A DNA stretch of 64,000 bases from Cymodocea nodosa. Its lineage: Eukaryota; Streptophyta; Magnoliopsida; Alismatales; Cymodoceaceae. The stretch spans positions 15,321,501-15,385,500 of the forward strand of contig CM072339.1 in the NCBI GenBank assembly GCA_036874045.1, written 5' to 3'. A program made the translations under genes and the position numbers. Positions 1-13,046 of the stretch are shown one piece after another (within the stretch, counting starts at the first letter, position 1; every line of letters begins with the position of its first letter). The notes under the pieces were generated by a model. That model saw only the letters and a list, made by a program, of their open reading frames with translations. It made no database searches and was not told the origin of the DNA.

Positions 1-1306
1 ATTCAGAGTTTAATTCATCTTCAAGAATCTCTTCTGTAAAATGAATGTCATGTTATTCCTTTGAGAAATTATTTTCTTGAAGCTGCGTATGTAAGCTTGA
101 TTCTCCAACTTCAACATTGTAAGGAACATCTTCAATACGCTCAACATTCATTTGTTCAGTTTCTATAGAATGTTCAGAGTTCAATTTTTCTACAAATTCT
201 ACAGCTAGTGTATTTGTCTGCAATTGTTCATTTTGTTCAACAGATATCTCCATTGATACATGCTGTGAATTCTCAGACTCTGCTTCTATAGATTCTGAAG
301 AAGGCTGATTGACATTAAGCTCTTTTGGAGTCTTAACTTTTTCAATATCTGCTACTCCAAACAATTCAGCTTGTGAACTAGTTACTGCCTCAACATTGTC
401 AATTATATCTGCAATAACTTGTTCAATATCAGGTGCTTGATGCTCTAATTTTTCAATTTCTACATCATCAAGACTTAAACTAATAGAAAAACTTGAACTC
501 ATATTTGACTTGGATTTCTTCTCAAGTTTTCTAGTAAGGGAAAATAAAGTCTCATTATCTTCATTAGTTTCTCTATGCTCGGAACTGATGAGTTTTTCAA
601 ATGCACTAAAAGGAACAATGTCTAGACATACATTGTCCTTTGGAAATAAATGCTCATCTGATTTTTCTTTTCTAGTAGACTTTGTCTCCTTAGACATAAT
701 TTTTCTGATTTTTCTTCTACTATTACAATTCAATCGCTCTTCTTCAAGTATTACTGTTTTCTTCTGAAATTGTTCCATAAAAGTTTTCTACTTTAATTCT
801 TCTAAGGCCCTTTCTATTACTACGGTCTTTCGAAGTTCTTCAACTTTTCTTTTATCTACAACAATATTTGTTTGTTCTTCTTTTGAATACAAAGAAGTAA
901 GAATATCAGATTCATGTTCTTCCTTAAATGGTTATAGTCGTGTACCACTTATAGGAGTTTAAGGAATTCTATTTGATGAACCTACATCTTTTTCCATATA
1001 TTTTTCATACTGTTCCAGAAATGCAATTTCGACACACTTCATTTTGTATTCCCTATCAAACTTGCTTCGAATACCCATGTACTTAATACTTTCATCAATG
1101 TTATGAAGTTCTAATCTAACTTCATTCAGTATTCCTTTAGGAAAGAAGTAGTCACAATATATTTGAGCTAACCTTTCATCAATGTGCAATATCTTTTTAA
1201 ACCAAGTACGAGGAACATCTTCTACCTCAATTTCTTTTCCTTTTGCACTTCATCTGCCTCTTCCTTTGCCTCTGCCACGCCCTTTGCTAAACTTGGAAAC
1301 CATCAT
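1..1306 (-). pseudogene. Cop-1 extra (envelope-position) ORF, degenerate, runs off the window
   Basis: One minus-strand reading frame starts at the paired ATGs at 1304-1306 and 1301-1303 and stays open in phase to position 1, broken by several stops (for example a TGA in the Arg-Gly-rich N-terminus, stops between 958 and 779, and a TAA at about 50-52). The N-terminus is rich in Gly-Arg. Residues encoded at about 959-1189 resemble the Cop-2 extra ORF (shared pattern L..(I/L)Y...(Y/F)FP..IL, then a second block G(I/L)(R/Q)S...Y..K). The 53-778 part is very acidic and Glu-rich with likely coiled coil. In Sireviruses an ORF in this position is often called envelope-like; I see no signal peptide or clear membrane segment in this part. 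Function unknown. Confidence 0.65.
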
Positions 1307-2909
1307 CGCAGGATATAACAGGAACAAGCGGGAAAGATTTTTAAACAAAGTTTACAAATAACCTAAATGCCCGTGTAATAAGTGGTTAAATAGGGTTTTA
1401 GGCGACTAAATCAACATGTAGGGAAGTCAAGTTTGGAATTAAAAGAATATTGAATAATATGTATTCAATCGAGATACCTAAAAACAGTAAACATAACTTG
1501 TTGAGTTACTTAACTTAACGAGTAAAACACTGTCTAGAGGTAGTTTTACATGTTACCTTACATAACATAACATAACGTCTAATTAGTACACTTTACCAAA
1601 AACAAGTTTCAAGTGCTTTCTACTGAAACCTTCCGAACAACACACAAACTTAAAAACTTAACATATATAACATTATCTTGAGAACATTGTAAACTATTCT
1701 AATATCTCTTCTTATGAATCTAAAATAGTTTGTTTGTCTTTGAAATTGTTTCATCAAGATGTTAAGAGGACTAAACTCAGATTAACCAAAATTTATATTC
1801 TGAATTTTATTAATCTATTTTGGACATTGTTATTCCTCCCCCTACAAATATTCTTTAAATATATTCAATAACATACAAAAATATACTTGAATAACAATAG
1901 ATGTTAAGTATAACTATACTTTAAATTTTCTTTTTAGAAACTTTCGTTATCCTGAATTCAGTAAAAATGATTTCAAGAATCAACTCCAACCGTATATGAA
2001 TCAAAACATAACTTTAAACTTAGTATGATTAACTCAAGGAGAATAAAAGAATGTATCTCAAATAAACATTTTCAAAAGTACTAATGTTGATTCAATAAAT
2101 CAGCAGTCATATTGGTAGAAACTATATTCGATCCAAAGATATCTGTATTTAATGAAACAATTTTTTTCTTTTCTTTTCAAAACAGTAAATATTGATAATT
2201 TTCTTTAAAAGTTAGTTTGAAAAGCTTGAATCATACAAGAGCTTTCTAATGTACCCGTATAATGAGCTTTTAGTCAATAATCTCAGATCTGATCAAGACC
2301 TTAGGTTGTTAGATTTAAAGAATCCTTTTATCAAGACAACAATCCTTACATACCTATTTGCTCAAGTACAAAAGGCTCGTGATCAAACTAATCAATAAAC
2401 TCTCAAAGATTTTCACTATGCAATCACTTTTTCCTTTTAAACACAGTATATATGTATTCCATTAATACAGATGCAATAAAACACAAATCTCATACAATTT
2501 TTACGTCTATGATTTTACTAAAAATATGAATCAGTTTCAATAAGCTCATACTTTTGATTAATAGTTTAAGATGATTTACATATAAATTATTCTACAAGTT
2601 TAATCAATCAAGTCAAATTCATGCATGATCATATGCACTTTCATTTATTCAAAGAAAACATTTAATCAAAATTTCAGGATTTCAGAGGTATTTAATGTTT
2701 TTCATTTTCACATCTACTTAAACTTTTGAAAACCATTAAACTTGACAAAATACTTAAAATCAATAAGATACTACTATAATTTTACAATAAATACATAGTA
2801 TCTTACAATAGTTTAGATATTACTCAGATATTTATAATAAGTATATAATATGTATGAGGTAAACAACATCATCATCAATATTTATCTTTTTATGTGAAGT
2901 TTAAGCATT
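1307..2909 (-). other. Cop-1 non-coding spacer between pol and extra ORF
   Basis: AT-rich and without a supported gene. It contains a polypurine-tract-like run on the minus strand near 1830-1848 (plus strand TCCTCCCCCTAC), matching the G-rich runs in the same spacer of Cop-2 and Cop-3, and TTAACGAGT-type motifs near 1500-1530 like those in the Cop-1 LTR. About 1.6 kb, similar to the 2.0 kb spacer of Cop-2. Confidence 0.6.
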
Positions 2910-3598
2910 TTACACATCACATAGCCTACAAATACTTAAATTTAATCTTATGTTGTAGAATGTATTTTCATCTAGAGGTTTTTTAAATATATCAGCTAAT
3001 TGATTTTTACTAGACACAAATCCTAATTTAATTTTTCCTTTAATTATGTTATCTCTTAGAAAATGATGTCTAACCTCTATATGCTTTGCTCTAGAATGTA
3101 ATACAGGATTTTTGGAAAGATTTATTGTAGAACTACTGTCACAATAAATCTCAGTTGTATCATAAGATAATCCAAAATCTTCTAAAGTTTGCCTTATCCA
3201 CAGAATCTAAGTGCAACATAGTGCAACAACAACATATTCAACTTCTGTAGTTGAAAATGCTACATAGTTTTGCTTTTTACTAAACCATGACACCAAATTA
3301 TTTCCCAATAATTGACATGTGTGACTGGTACTTTTTCTATCAGATTTAGATCCTACGTAATCAACATCAGTATATCTTATAAGATCTATTGAACTATCCT
3401 TAGAATAATACAGTCTGAAATTTTTAGTTCCTTGTATATATCTAAATATTCTTTTAACAGCAATTGAGTGTGATTCTTTAGGATTAGATTGAAATCTAGC
3501 ACAAGCACACATAGCAAACATAATATCAAGTCTACTAGTTGTCAAATAAAGTAAAGAACCAATCATACTTCTGTATTTTCTTTGATCTATTGATTTTC
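2910..3598 (-). pseudogene. Cop-1 pol, C-terminal part: RNase H
   Basis: The RNase H domain of the copia polyprotein, which removes the RNA strand during reverse transcription. Visible are the family motif YRSMIGSLLYL, the block CQLLGN.LVSW.SKKQN, and a C-terminus with the ADIFKKPL signature ending at the TAA at 2910-2912. Conserved sites are eroded: the family GYSDADYAG reads RYTDVDYVG and AEY reads VEY, both explained by single transitions. The upstream half of the gene resumes at 5704 after the solo LTR; CTATG at 3599-3603 is the target duplication. Not functional. Confidence 0.85.
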
Positions 3599-3603
3599 CT
3601 ATG

Positions 3604-5698
3604 TGTTTAGGTTTTTGTTGTCCCCAAAATAAGATCTTAAAACTCACAAACGGACCAAAATGATAAAACATTAAACTCAAAACTCATTTTAAAATAACCG
3701 CAAGCGCACGGTGCAATTGTAATATACTCTGGCGAGTACGGGTTGAATCCACAAGGATTTGGCTTTTACAAAATATTTCTAAGGTGCAAAAATAATAATA
3801 ATTACAAGTGATTCAAAACTTATCAAAAATTCACTCAATAGAGTATAAATTCCTCATTTCCATTCATAAAACACTAACTCACTATAGCACAGAATCTCGA
3901 AATTCAATCAAGTTCACACATATCCTCCTCTCAGTATCTCAATGGTAAAATATAGTAAAAATATCATACTGAGTATTCATTGGATTAACTTTACAACCCC
4001 GCTAATTTCGTTAAAAGATCTGAAATAGTCAAGCGTTGGCAATGCTTTTCCTACAAATGTGCAGATTGGAATTAACATCCCTAAATTGCGCACAGTTACT
4101 AAAAATGGCATCAGATTTTCAAATCTTCACGAAAATCTGCAAAATCAGTGTTCTTCGAAGCTTAAATCATTCATCTAATAGAGAAAATTTATAGAGGTCG
4201 ATTTCATGCTGCAGATAAAAAGATATCGAATTCGGCACTGAAGCAAAAATTGGGCGAAAAACACCCAGATGCGCTAGATGCAACATCAACGAAATAAATT
4301 GGAAAACCTATACAAATCGATTGGAAAAATTCTAAAAACTATACAAGAGTAAAGTACATCGAAGCTCTACAAAATAGAATCAAAAACTAAAGCAAAACAT
4401 CACTGGACCAGTGAGTTACGACCTAAACAAAATCGTCAAATTTACAGGATTCTAAACTGACGATCAACATCCACAAATTAGCTTTGTTAGCATACAAATA
4501 TTCACATATGCACAAGATTCAAACCAAATTCATTTCCATTCATTCAAAATAAACATAATAAACTACTGAAATGAAATTTCTATGATTAAACTACAATGTA
4601 ACATTACAACTAAACCTAAAACTACCATTACCCTACTGAAATTACAAATAACTCAACTTTAAACAAAAAAATGAAAACCTAAAGAGCTAAACCAATACAA
4701 CCCTTTTTACCTTGAAGTGCAAACTTGTTTTGGAGAAGAATGGTGCATGAGATGTGCTCCTACCCATCCTCCTAGCCAAGAATTTCGTGGCTGTCACCAC
4801 ACGAATCCTCTTCCGGAAGTGGGAGGTCTTTAAACACCATCAAACACCAAGAAACAAGTAATCATCCACCTAAAGTCCACAACCCTTGCCTTTCTTCTAC
4901 TAGGACTGATCCACGGAAGAGGGGAGACAGTTGCAAGGCTTCAGATGTGCTCCAAACAGCACCCAGAAGGTCTGGAAAAGATGCCCTAGCCGTCCTCCTA
5001 CTAGCAACCACCAAGAGGAGAAGAGAAGAGGTTGGCTGAACCTTGTCTTCTACCTTGGAGCTCCACGAGAGGGGGGAGAAACACCACCTTCCACAAGTTC
5101 TTGAGGGAGGGAGAGGGGCTGACAACTTTTAGGATTGAGATTGGGGGAAAGCTCATCCAAGAGGGGGGAATTGGTAGCCTTGCCTCTCCTTTTATAGAGG
5201 CTTCAAGTGGTGGAACTTGATCTCTACCTTTGATCTTCAATCCAAGGGCTGAGATTCCTCCTATCTTGATTTGCTTTATTTTTCCTATTCTTCAACCTAT
5301 AAAACTCAAACAAATACATTAAAACACTCAAGAAATAAGATAAGCTATATTCCTAAACATGGATACTTCAAAAGGGCCAAAAATCACATTTTTCATTGAA
5401 TTCTAGAAATACCCATGTACTTATTTAAATACTTAATCCTAAGTACTAAAGTAAATTTAATCTACTTAATCAAATGAAATTGTGTTGCCACCAAGATGTA
5501 AATGTGTTTACATGAAATGCTAAATAACAAATAGAGTCTCATTTATGCATTACTTTCTTCATTTAAGCCCATAACTACATTATTTGCCCAAAATGCATTA
5601 TAACTTAGATCTTCATTAAACACTTATGAGTATATGGCTTTAAACACATAAAATGCATCACTTAACTATATAAAATATGCATAAATTATGACTCTACA
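3604..5698 (-). mobile_element. Solo LTR of a Ty3/gypsy (Athila/Tat-like) element
   Basis: 2,095 bp with TG...CA ends, flanked by the exact 5-bp duplication CTATG (3599-3603 and 5699-5703). Read on the minus strand it begins TGTAGAGTCATAATTTATGC, close to the Gyp-B LTR start, and near its 3' end has the gypsy LTR signature of a 'CTTGTGGATTC' box followed by 'ACCGTGCGCTTGCGGTTAT', as in the Gyp-B LTRs. There is no primer site or coding domain, so this is a solo LTR left by LTR-LTR recombination. Short ORFs inside (4862-5240) are chance frames. It interrupts Cop-1 pol. Confidence 0.9.
5190..5196 (-). promoter_or_regulatory. TATA-like box in the solo LTR
   Basis: Minus-strand TATAAAA followed by GG, about 500 bp into the LTR as read on the minus strand, just upstream of a GC-richer stretch. 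The position and context fit the LTR promoter; the start site is not determined. Confidence 0.4.
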
Positions 5699-5703
5699 CT
5701 ATG

Positions 5704-6953
5704 TCATCAATATCTAACTTTAAAGAAGTACTCATAGGAGTTCCTCGAATCCTTGTATCATTAAAATTAAATTTCTTAAGCATTTCATCTACATATTTTT
5801 CCTGATTTAAAAATATACCTTTATCCATTTGCTTAATTTAAAGTCCTAGAAAATATGAAAGTTCTCCTATCATACTCATTTCAAATTGACTAGTCATCTC
5901 TTTAGAAAATATTTTTATTAGTTTATCAGAAGTTGCTCCAAAGATTATATCATCCACATATATTTGAACAACAATCTGATCTTTACCATCTCTCTTGATA
6001 AATAGAGTATGATCTACTTTTCCCATGATATAACATTGTTCTGTTAGAAAAGTAGATAACCTTTCATACCATGATCTAGGTGCCTACTTCAACCCATATA
6101 AGGTTTTCTTCAATTTATATACATAGTCAGGATTTTTAATATCTTCAAATCTAGGTGGTTGTTTTACATAAACTTCTTCAATAATTAAACCATTTAGAAA
6201 TGCACTCTTTACATCCATTTGATATAGTTTAAAATCCATATAACAAGCATAGGCCAATAATATTCTAATACTTTCTAACCTAGCCACAAGAGCAAATGTT
6301 TCATCATAATCTAGTCCTTCTTCCTATGTATACCCTTGTGCAAATAATCTAGCTTTGTTTCTTATAACTTGACCAATCCCATTAGTTTTGTTTCTGAAGA
6401 TCCACTTTGTACCTATTATGGATTGATGTTCTAATGGAGAGACTAACTCCCAAACATCATTTATGATGAATTGATTTAGTTCTTGCATTACCACTATGTA
6501 ATTTTCATTAGATAATGCTTCTTCTATATTCTTTGGTTCCACCATAGAAACAAGCATACACATACTATTTAAGTTAACTAAAGCTCTAGTTTTAACTCCC
6601 TCATTAATATTACCAATGACTTGAGTAATGAGATGTGATGAAGAATAACGCCAATTTCTCTGATTTTCCTCAATATTCTCATCAACATCGGAAGGTACAT
6701 CACTATCATCATTGGTTTGATCATTTAAGTTCATATTTTTGATTTTCTTAGATAAATCTTCAATCTCTCTATTGATCTCTAAATCTTTTGGGAAATTGAT
6801 CATATCATCATTATCAGCTTTAGATTGAGATTCTCTAAAAGAATTTTCATTGAAGCTTACATGAAGGGTTTCTTCAATAGTTCTAGAAGTCTTGTTATAT
6901 ACTCTATAGGCTTTACTTCTAGTAGAGTAACCTACAAAAATTCCTTCATCCAC
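5704..6953 (-). pseudogene. Cop-1 pol: reverse transcriptase
   Basis: Copia-type RT. Present are NKARLFAQGY, the YQMDVKSAFLNG block with the first catalytic Asp, YKLKKTLYGLK, and the catalytic YVDD in [10 protein letters not shown] (within 5838-6026). Stops interrupt it at 6083-6085 region and 6323-6325 and a TAA replaces the Gln of the family motif GLQIKQ just after 5838. The C-terminal part continues in phase to about 5704, where the solo LTR splits the gene from its RNase H (2910-3598). The N-terminal part (6324-6953) also contains the variable acidic linker between integrase and RT. Confidence 0.85.
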
Positions 6954-6959
6954 TTTGGC

Positions 6960-8120
6960 TTAAAATTTATCCCTTTTATCCTTAGTATTAAGAATAAAAC
7001 ACTTGTAGCCAAATGGTTTCATATAGGAAATTTTTGGAACCCTATCAAACATAATTTCAAAAGGAGTTTTATTAACACGAGGTCTTAAATGACTTTTGTT
7101 AATAACATAACAAGCTGTATTCATTGCTTCAACCCAAAGATTTTGAGGTAAATTATGTTCATTTAACATAGTTCTGACCATTTCTTGAAGTGATATATTC
7201 TTTCTCTCAACAACACCATTTTGAGATGGTGCTCTTGGAAGAGAAAATATGTGATCAATGTCATGCTCTTTACAGTAATTATCCATTTGATCATTATCAA
7301 ATTCCGTACCATGATCACTCCTAAGTTTTTGAATAGAGACACTTTGTTCATTTTGAACAAGCTTGCAAAACATTTTAAACCTTTCAAAAACTTCTGTCTT
7401 AGATGCTAGAAAATATACTCAAGTATATCTAGAGAAGTCATCTACTAAAACAAATACATACCGTTTACCACTAAGACTCATGATTCATGCTGGTCCAAAT
7501 AGATCCATATGTATAAGTTCTAAGACTCTCTTACTTGATATATTAGTTTTGGATTTAAAAGAGTTTTTGTGAAGCTTACCTAACTCACATGCATCACACA
7601 TAAAGTCCTTTGAGTATTTAATCTTTGGTAAACCTCTCACTAAATGTTTTCTAGACAGTTTATGTAACAGTTTCATATTTATATGCTTGATCCTTCTATG
7701 CCATAGATATGCATCACTAGTTTCAGTTAGCAAACATGAATTTAAATCAATTGCACCAGAAGGTAAAGATAAAATACATACAGAACCTTTTCTTTTAGTA
7801 ATAAACTTAAGTTCATCTGTACTTTTATCAATGATTTTGTATGCATTATCTTAAAACACTACATAATATCCATTATCAATTAGTTTTATAACACTCAGCA
7901 AATTAAATCCTAGGTTTTCTACATATAGTACATTCGAAATAACACAAGTAGGAGTTATTTGAACATTGCCCATACCTATGATTTTATCATTGCTTTTGTT
8001 TCCAAATGTTACACTTCCTTTCGTGGTATTTGTAAAATTTTTTAGTAGACTTTTCTGTTCGATCATGTGATTTGATGCTCCACTATCCAAGATCAATTTT
8101 GATATTGTTTCCTCTTGCAA
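6960..8120 (-). pseudogene. Cop-1 pol: aspartic protease and integrase
   Basis: The protease motif LILDSGASNHM is near 8050-8100; it would process the polyprotein. The integrase zinc-binding region follows (WHRRIKH, then CDACELGK; 7485-7733), then the catalytic core with HMDLFGP, the second Asp in RSDHGTEF and the Glu in QNGVVERKN (6960-7373). Stops and frameshifts separate the pieces at about 7850, 7485 and 7373. The protease is in the same frame as the end of gag, separated by one TAA at 8127-8129, the gag-stop-pol layout known from some Sireviruses. Not functional. Confidence 0.85.
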
Positions 8121-8126
8121 AACAAA

Positions 8127-9668
8127 TTAAGAAAAACTTTTTCCTAGTACCCAATGTTGTTGAGGACCAAGTTCATTAAACGCATATTTCTTCTTTTTGT
8201 TTAAAAACAGTTTAACATTATCATTTACATTCTTATTAGTTGTAAGTACTATTGATTTATCATTAGCTTCATACTCACATATTATATTATTGCTCTTATA
8301 ATCATTCTTTTCGTTTTCAGATGTAGTATAACCAAGACCAAATCGATTTTTATCAAATGTTAATTTATTTTGGTCATGCTCATACATTTCAGTAAGTTCA
8401 TACCAAGATTTTGTGCTTTATTAACATTTTCAATACATACAAAATCTTTTTCTGCACAAAAATTTTCAGATAAAGAACATGTAGAATGAGTAATTGGTCT
8501 AATACTAGTGTTTTGAATTACATGTTCAGGTTTCTGAATTTTCAGTTTACTACGATTGTCTGAAATTTTAGAAACATTAGAAACTAAATTTCTAGAACAA
8601 GAAACAAGATTTTTAGAAACATTGATAGTCATGTTAGATGTACATTTAGATAAATCACATTGGTTTATATTATTGTTGCATGATTTATCCCTTGAAGTAC
8701 CTACTTCTACAAACTTATTACCTTGTTTCATGATAAAAGGAATTTTAGTCTTAGATTTACTTGAACTGCAACTAATAAATCATTTATTGGCTTGAGATTC
8801 AAGATATTTAGATAATCAAATCCTAAGCCAAATTTATATGACACCGTAGGAGTACTAGTTAGTTTGTCTAACTTAGTTTGACTTGAATTCCATTTCTCAA
8901 TGGTAGAATTTAAATCTAGCTCTCTCATTTTTAATTTATCAATCTCTAACTCAAGATCATTTATATTGTTTCTCAACATTTCATTTTCAAATTCTATCTT
9001 TAATTTTTCAGCATTTGTATTCTGTATTTGTTCATGCAAGACACATTCATTAAATCTAAATTTATGCAAATCTCTAGCATGATTTTCATTATCACATTTA
9101 AACTTTTCTAAAGTAGTACACATGAAACAATTTTCTTCTTCCATAATGGACAAAGAGTTTTTGATATTCTTATTTTCTAGTTTACAAACTTTAAGATTTT
9201 GTAATAATGCATGATAAGCACATAATAATTCATCAAAATTAAAATCTGAATGACTTTCAGGATCAGATATTACCTTAGACTCATCTACCATGAAGCACAC
9301 ATGAGCAACGTCTTCTAACTCTTGTTCTTCTTCTAAATGTGAAGATTTTGATGATGATTCCTTAGATTCAGACTCTTCTAACATGTCATCCCAAGTGACC
9401 TTCAAAGCATTTTTCTTGTAAAACTTTTTCTGAGTTTTCTGAGCCGTCTTCTTCTGATTTGTCCTACTATGCTTTTCATTTTTCCTTATAGGACAATCTG
9501 GAGAAAGATGTCCAGGTTTCTTGTAGTTGTAACATACATACTTTCTATATGAAGAATTCTTGTCATTCAGTGATTTTGACGTTGAGGGTTTATCATTTCT
9601 GTTCCTTTATTGTGTCCTAGCTTTTCATGCTTTCTTGAATTTCCTAGTCAGCAAAATCAAATCCTCGT
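8127..9668 (-). pseudogene. Cop-1 gag, C-terminal part (nucleocapsid and coiled-coil tail)
   Basis: Continues the gag begun at 22125-22837 after removal of Cop-2. The motif LLTRKF is at the junction, followed by a CX2CX4HX4C zinc knuckle near 9490-9540 whose second Cys has become Tyr (CYNY...GHLSPDC), a VTWDDM block, and a long Glu/Leu/Asn-rich coiled-coil region (8728-9405). It ends with the GP-Q-HWVLG block next to protease. At least one frameshift lies near 8730 and stops are present near 9600. The long coiled-coil tail also occurs in Cop-2 and Cop-3 gag. Confidence 0.8.
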
Positions 9669-9675
9669 TAGAATT

Positions 9676-10882
9676 TGTTAGGAATTTTGTTTTGATGATA
9701 TATGCTTTATTAAAGTTTTTAAATAAGTCTAAATAATATTCTCTAAGTATAATTCTCACGTAATTAAATGTTAACAGGTTATCGGAAAGTTTCATTTTTA
9801 TTTCAAATAGTTAAAGTTTTCAAATAGTTAGAATTTCGATAGTTAAACTTTTGGATAGTTAACATTTCATTTTTGTCGAATAGTTTATGTTAGAAACTTG
9901 TATAGTTAAGTTATCTGCATGTGTGTTTTTTTTGTTTTAAGTTATCACGTGTTTTCCATGTGCGTTCGGTAATGAAAATCGAATAGTTAGATAACTATTC
10001 AAGTTTTTATACGCATGGATAGATAACTATTCGAGTTTTATAAAATGACTAATGAATAGATAAGTTTGCTATGTTTAGTCACGTGTTTTGCAAGTGCAAA
10101 AACTCGAAGAGTTACAGATAAGTGTTTGAGTTTTTACAGGACTTAAAAGATAAGTGTTCGACTAAATTGAAGAGTTAGAAGATATTCTACAAGACTTCAG
10201 GAAGATAAAGTTTCGGTGAATCTATGAGTGGAGATCGTGGAAATTCAAAATGATAGTGGAGAAAGTGGAAACTCAAAAAGATAGTAATTTGGGTTAAAGA
10301 AAAAAATTAGTACATGGATTATGGATTAAGTGGATGAACATGCTGAATATGAAGACATAGTTCGACTACTAATAGAGAGTATGAGCTACATTACAAACAA
10401 GGATCCCAATCTCAAAAACCAAGTCTGAATATTCAATTCAAATCCCTAACTGAAAAGTTAAGTTTGAATATTCATATCTAGAAAAATTCTCCAACATCAA
10501 AAGAAGTTCAAAATTCCAAGCAATTTCAGAAAAGGAGCAGTAAACGTAAGAAGTCTAGAAATTCGGCAACTAGAGAAGAAGAGATATAGAAGGTGAGCAA
10601 AAAGAAGGAAAGAAGTTGTGTACATAAAGATCGGGTTTTATACAATTCGAAATTAGTTTTGAATAAGAACTTCATTTTTCTATTTGAATTGTATAGTGGA
10701 CATTACTATATCAAAACCGTCAAGAAGGGAATTGAGTTGAAAAGATATTGTAAATTCTATCTTTAAAGTTTATAAAGAATAGAATTTCATTTACGAGTGT
10801 TTTGTGCTCTTGTTTTATCTACTAGTAATTTAATTACTAAAGACACAATTCACCCCCTCTCTTGTGATACAACGATCCTACA
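9676..10882 (+). repeat. Cop-2 5' LTR
   Basis: Begins TGTTAGGAATTTTGTTTTG and ends GATCCTACA; 1,207 bp. Aligns along its length with 20937-22124. Contains several TCGAATAGTTA / TAACTATTCGA motifs (about 9830-10050). Many differences from the 3' LTR are transitions that remove CG (for example CGGATAG in the 3' copy is CAAATAG here), the mark of methylated cytosine loss, and a short block near 9810 is missing relative to the 3' copy. Confidence 0.92.
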
Positions 10883-10884
10883 AT

Positions 10885-10896
10885 TGGTATCAAAGC
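10885..10896 (+). promoter_or_regulatory. Cop-2 primer binding site
   Basis: TGGTATCAAAGC, two bases after the LTR. One mismatch from TGGTATCAGAGC, the sequence complementary to the 3' end of plant initiator tRNA-Met used by most Ty1/copia elements for minus-strand DNA synthesis. Confidence 0.9.
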
Positions 10897-11017
10897 TTTT
10901 ATTATTGTTAAATTGCCTACACTCTACTACATCTAGTATCAAAACATCTAAAAAGCTTTCATTTCTCTAGTTAGAAATCGATTTTTCCTGTCATTTACTT
11001 AGGATCATCTGTTTAAA

Positions 11018-13036
11018 ATGGATAATACTGAAATCTTAGTTATAACTGAAGGACATACCACTAATCGTCCTCCTATGTTCGAATGTAGCAATTATGGTTA
11101 CTGGAAATATAGGATGAAAGTATTTTTTCAGTCAATTGATTTCAAACTATGGCATATAATTAGCAATCCTATAGTGTTAGTTATGACTCCATATGATACT
11201 TGGACTTTTGATGAAAAGGAACGAATGACACTAAATGCTAAAGGTTTAAACATCTTGTTTTGTGCTTTATCTCATGATCAATTTAACAAAGTCTCTATAT
11301 ATCAAACTGCATATAAGATATGACATGCATTAGAAGTTGCCAACAAAGGTACTAACCAGGTCAAGGAATCTAAGATTAATATGTTAGTACATAAATATGA
11401 GCTCTTTAAAATGCATGAAATTGAATGTATCTCTGATATGTTTTCCTGTTTTCTTGAGATTGTAAATTCATTAAAATCTTTAGGTAAGAAATTTGAGGAA
11501 AAAGACTTGGTAAAAAAGATCCTTAGATCTTTAACTTAAATTTGGGCTCAAAAGACAACATCTATTGAAGAGTCTAAAGATTTAAATACATATACTCTCG
11601 ATGATCTCATAGGAAATCTGATAGCCTATCAAGTACAACATTTAGATCTAAAAGGGAAAAATCCTAGAAGGGATCTGGCTTTTAAGGCTGATAAAGTCTT
11701 AAAAGTCACTAGTGATTCTGACGATGATTTACTGTTGTTGACTAGAAAATTTAGAAATCTGTTGAAGAAATGTAGGAACTTTAGGTCAGCAAAGACATCT
11801 GGAGATATGGAGAAGAAGTCATGCATGAAAGACAAAATCATATGCTACAAGTGCAACAGACTGGGTCACTTTCAAACTGATTGCCCTCTCAACAAAAATA
11901 AGAAGAATTCAAGGAGGAATTTTAGAAGTAAGAAATTCAGAAGGAGAATGGCACTTAAAGTGACATGGGATAACTCTTCAGCTTCATAAATTGAAGAAAC
12001 AAAGGATTCAACATCAGACAATGAATCCTCGTCAACATCAGATTCAAAAGAAAATCTGGTAAACATATGCTTCATGGAAAAATCCAGTGAGGTATCCTCT
12101 GATCAAAATGCTAGTTTTGATAGTTTTGATGGATTACTTGTTGAATACAATAAACTGGTTAGAAAATATAAGAAAGTAAAAACAGAAGGAAAGAACACTA
12201 GGAAAATGCTAAATGAATCTGAAAATAAGATTGATTTTCTAAACTCTATGTTGAATAAATTTAAAGAAGAAAATCAAAGGCATGCACAGGAAATTTTAAA
12301 GTTTACTACAATAGAAAGAAAATTGCATGCTAATTATGAAAATTTAATTGTTGCTAAGAAGAAAATGATCTGTGAAATTGAAAAATTGAAACTGACTATT
12401 ATTGATTTAAATTCAGAAATTGATATGTTAAAGATTAAGGTTTACAATCAAAAGGCTATATTAAGTAAATGGAATAATAGTCAAACTATAACAAATGAAC
12501 TTAGTAGTAAAATATCAAATGTAGAAAAACATGGTATTGGTTTACATGATGCATCTTCTGAAAATTATATATTGCATGATGGTACTGCTAAAAGTAATGT
12601 CTTTATTTCTAGTACTAAGAATAGTAAGAGAAAAACTATTCCGTGTGTAATTAAAAAGGGAGATAAATATGTGTAAATTGATAAAATGTAGCATATAAAT
12701 GATAGCACACGATGCAAGAATTTCAAAATAAATTTTCAAAAAAATCAAGCTAAGACATTTGAGAATCTTAATATTTTTGATTAGTTTTCTTTATATTTAA
12801 AAAATATCGGATATTGGAATCAGCAATCAAATAATGTCAGAATTGAAAATTTCAACTTTGGTTTACATAGAGATAAATGTTCTGATGATTATAACACTAA
12901 GAGAAATAAACACAAGAATAATTATCAGAAAATAGATAAGTTGAAGTTTAAAAATATTGATTATTTTGATATGAATCTCTCTAAAATTCTTGGACCCACT
13001 CAAAAATGGTTTCCAAGAGATAAAATCTCTTCTTGA
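11018..13036 (+). pseudogene. Cop-2 gag
   Basis: One frame from ATG 11018 to TGA 13034, broken by in-frame stops (TGA for an expected Trp after the AYKI block at about 11321; TAA at about 11537; TAA after 11987; a TAA near 12676; TAG near 12783). Order: N-terminal MFECSNYGYWKYRM and LNAKGLNILFCAL (capsid-like region typical of plant copia gag), a CX2CX4HX4C zinc knuckle CYKCNRLGHFQTDC (about 11852-11893), then a 200-residue Lys/Glu/Asn-rich coiled coil (12074-12676) and a GPTQKWFP end block. Protein forms the virus-like particle and binds the RNA. Start chosen because Cop-1 gag begins at the equivalent site. Non-functional. Confidence 0.85.
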
Positions 13037-13046
13037 CTGTTTTGTA

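Noticed and set aside
4862-5240. Overlapping ORFs on both strands with Pro/Ser-rich products
   Set aside because: Inside the solo LTR 3604-5698, in its GC-richer transcript-leader region; no similarity to a known protein and several frames open at once.
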